In this document: one piece after another, positions 63,324 to 64,000 of the stretch
Layout: the number at the start of each line of letters is the position of its first letter
Position numbering within the stretch: position 1 is the first letter of the stretch
Source: Ochrobactrum sp. CGA5
GTDB taxonomy: Bacteria; Pseudomonadota; Alphaproteobacteria; Rhizobiales; Rhizobiaceae
Length of the DNA: 64,000 nt
NCBI RefSeq assembly: GCF_006345815.1
Contig: NZ_VCIG01000043.1
Location: 62,001-126,000, forward strand
Reading direction: 5' to 3'
Notes under the pieces: model-generated
What the model was told of the DNA's origin: nothing
Database searches by the model: none
Seen by the model: the letters and a program-made list of their open reading frames with translations, nothing else
Program-made: the position numbers and the translations under genes

Positions 63324-64000
63324 TTACTCGGAGATATCGACATCTTCGAAGCGATAGTCGCCAAGCGGGCTCTGCTTGAAGCCCGTAACCTTGGCCGACA
63401 TCGGCACAAAGACCGTCGAGTGGGCAAGCGTATTCCAAGGAGCCTGCTCCTTGAAGATCACCTGCGCTTCTTCGTAAAGCTTGGTGCGCTCTTCCTGGCT
63501 GGTCGAAACCTTGGCTTTCTGGATCAAGTCTTCGAACGGCTTGTAGCACCACTGGGCACGGTTGTTGGAACCGACGCCAGCGCAGCCGAGAAGCGTACCC
63601 ATGAAGTTGTCCGGATCGCCATTGTCGCCGGTCCAGCCGAGGATAACTGAACCATCACGGTCCTTGTCGGATGACTTCTTGAGGTATTCACCCCATTCCA
63701 TCGAAACGATTTCGGCGCTGACGCCAACCTTGGCCAGATCCGCCTGCATGAGTTCAGCGGTACGACGTGCATTCGGCATGTAAGGACGGCTGACAGGCAT
63801 CGCCCACAGCTTCATCTTGAGATCCTTGACGCCAGCGGCTTCGAGAGCCTTCTTGGCTGCTTCCGGATCGTACTTGTCATCCTCGACCTTGTCGTTATAG
63901 CCCCACATTGTTGGCGGGATCGGGTTCTTGGCAACCTGGCCCTGCCCTTGGAACACGGCATCAACGATGGCCTGCTTGTTGATGGCCTGGTTCAGCGCCT
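63324..64000 (-). CDS. dppA: Dipeptide-binding protein DppA, C-terminal part (cut by the right edge)
   Basis: About 225 residues are visible, continuing past the window edge without a start. ALNQAINKQAIVDAVFQGQG belongs to the SBP_bac_5 family, and the tail LGDYRFEDVDISE ends it. The segment EWGEYLKKSSDKDRDGSVIL matches the typical peptide-binding domain. It supplies dipeptides to DppBCDF; the first gene of the operon. Confidence 0.93.
   Translation of the reverse strand, partial: ALNQAINKQAIVDAVFQGQGQVAKNPIPPTMWGYNDKVEDDKYDPEAAKKALEAAGVKDLKMKLWAMPVSRPYMPNARRTAELMQADLAKVGVSAEIVSMEWGEYLKKSSDKDRDGSVILGWTGDNGDPDNFMGTLLGCAGVGSNNRAQWCYKPFEDLIQKAKVSTSQEERTKLYEEAQVIFKEQAPWNTLAHSTVFVPMSAKVTGFKQSPLGDYRFEDVDISE

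Overview
The window is a typical chromosomal segment of an alphaproteobacterium of the order Hyphomicrobiales, most likely Brucellaceae (Brucella/Ochrobactrum). The evidence is a fused anthranilate synthase TrpE(G) preceded by a Trp-Trp-Trp leader peptide, a petABC operon for a three-subunit cytochrome bc1, a choXWV choline uptake operon, a YbjN/UbiK/Lgt/MidA gene order, and dispersed rhizobial-type palindromic repeats. I see no rRNA, tRNA, insertion sequence, prophage or CRISPR array. Both ends are cut inside genes: an OmpR-type response regulator on the left and a dipeptide-binding protein on the right.

Layout. 1-2 kb: two-component system. 2-4 kb: CsaA, YbjN and UbiK on the minus strand. 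4-10 kb: lgt, midA, pgeF, an M24-fold protein, a lipoprotein and prs. 10-13 kb: chrA and a HerA/DUF87-type ATPase. 13-16 kb: an intergenic region with a small ORF and an antisense RNA, then rplY, pth and ychF. 16-18.5 kb: paired MaoC proteins, a PfpI-like protein and apt. 18.7-21.6 kb: petABC. 22-28 kb: ABC exporter, trmL, purine nucleoside permease, hemF and a TopAI/YjhQ-like pair. 28-32 kb: LpxO-like hydroxylase, a CCA-adding enzyme, a Nudix hydrolase and a DUF1285 protein. 32-39 kb: a MoxR/DUF58/BatA-like envelope cluster. 39-43 kb: GNAT, glutathionyl-hydroquinone reductase, OmpW, Nudix and phosphoesterase. 43-49 kb: leuA, a CDF exporter and trpE(G), with leader-peptide control at leuA and trpE(G). 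49-56 kb: an sRNA candidate, Lrp, MarR, MFS, EamA, LysR, Rsm22-like and DUF2333. 56-59.5 kb: choXWV. 59.6-64 kb: dppABCD/F.

Most of the content is housekeeping: respiration, translation, amino-acid and nucleotide synthesis, and envelope. The more unusual signals lie in the gaps. At 13.2-13.4 kb a short hydrophobic/basic ORF with a near-perfect Shine-Dalgarno faces a convergent antisense RNA that has its own -35/-10 and intrinsic terminator, which looks like a type I toxin-antitoxin locus. The trp and leu leader ORFs share the same leaderless promoter geometry. A strong orphan terminator between trpL and lrp points to an unannotated sRNA. A perfect 20-bp palindrome abuts the start codon of a MarR gene, and a perfect FNR/FixK box precedes ompW. 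All functions are read from sequence alone; no database or structure search was run.
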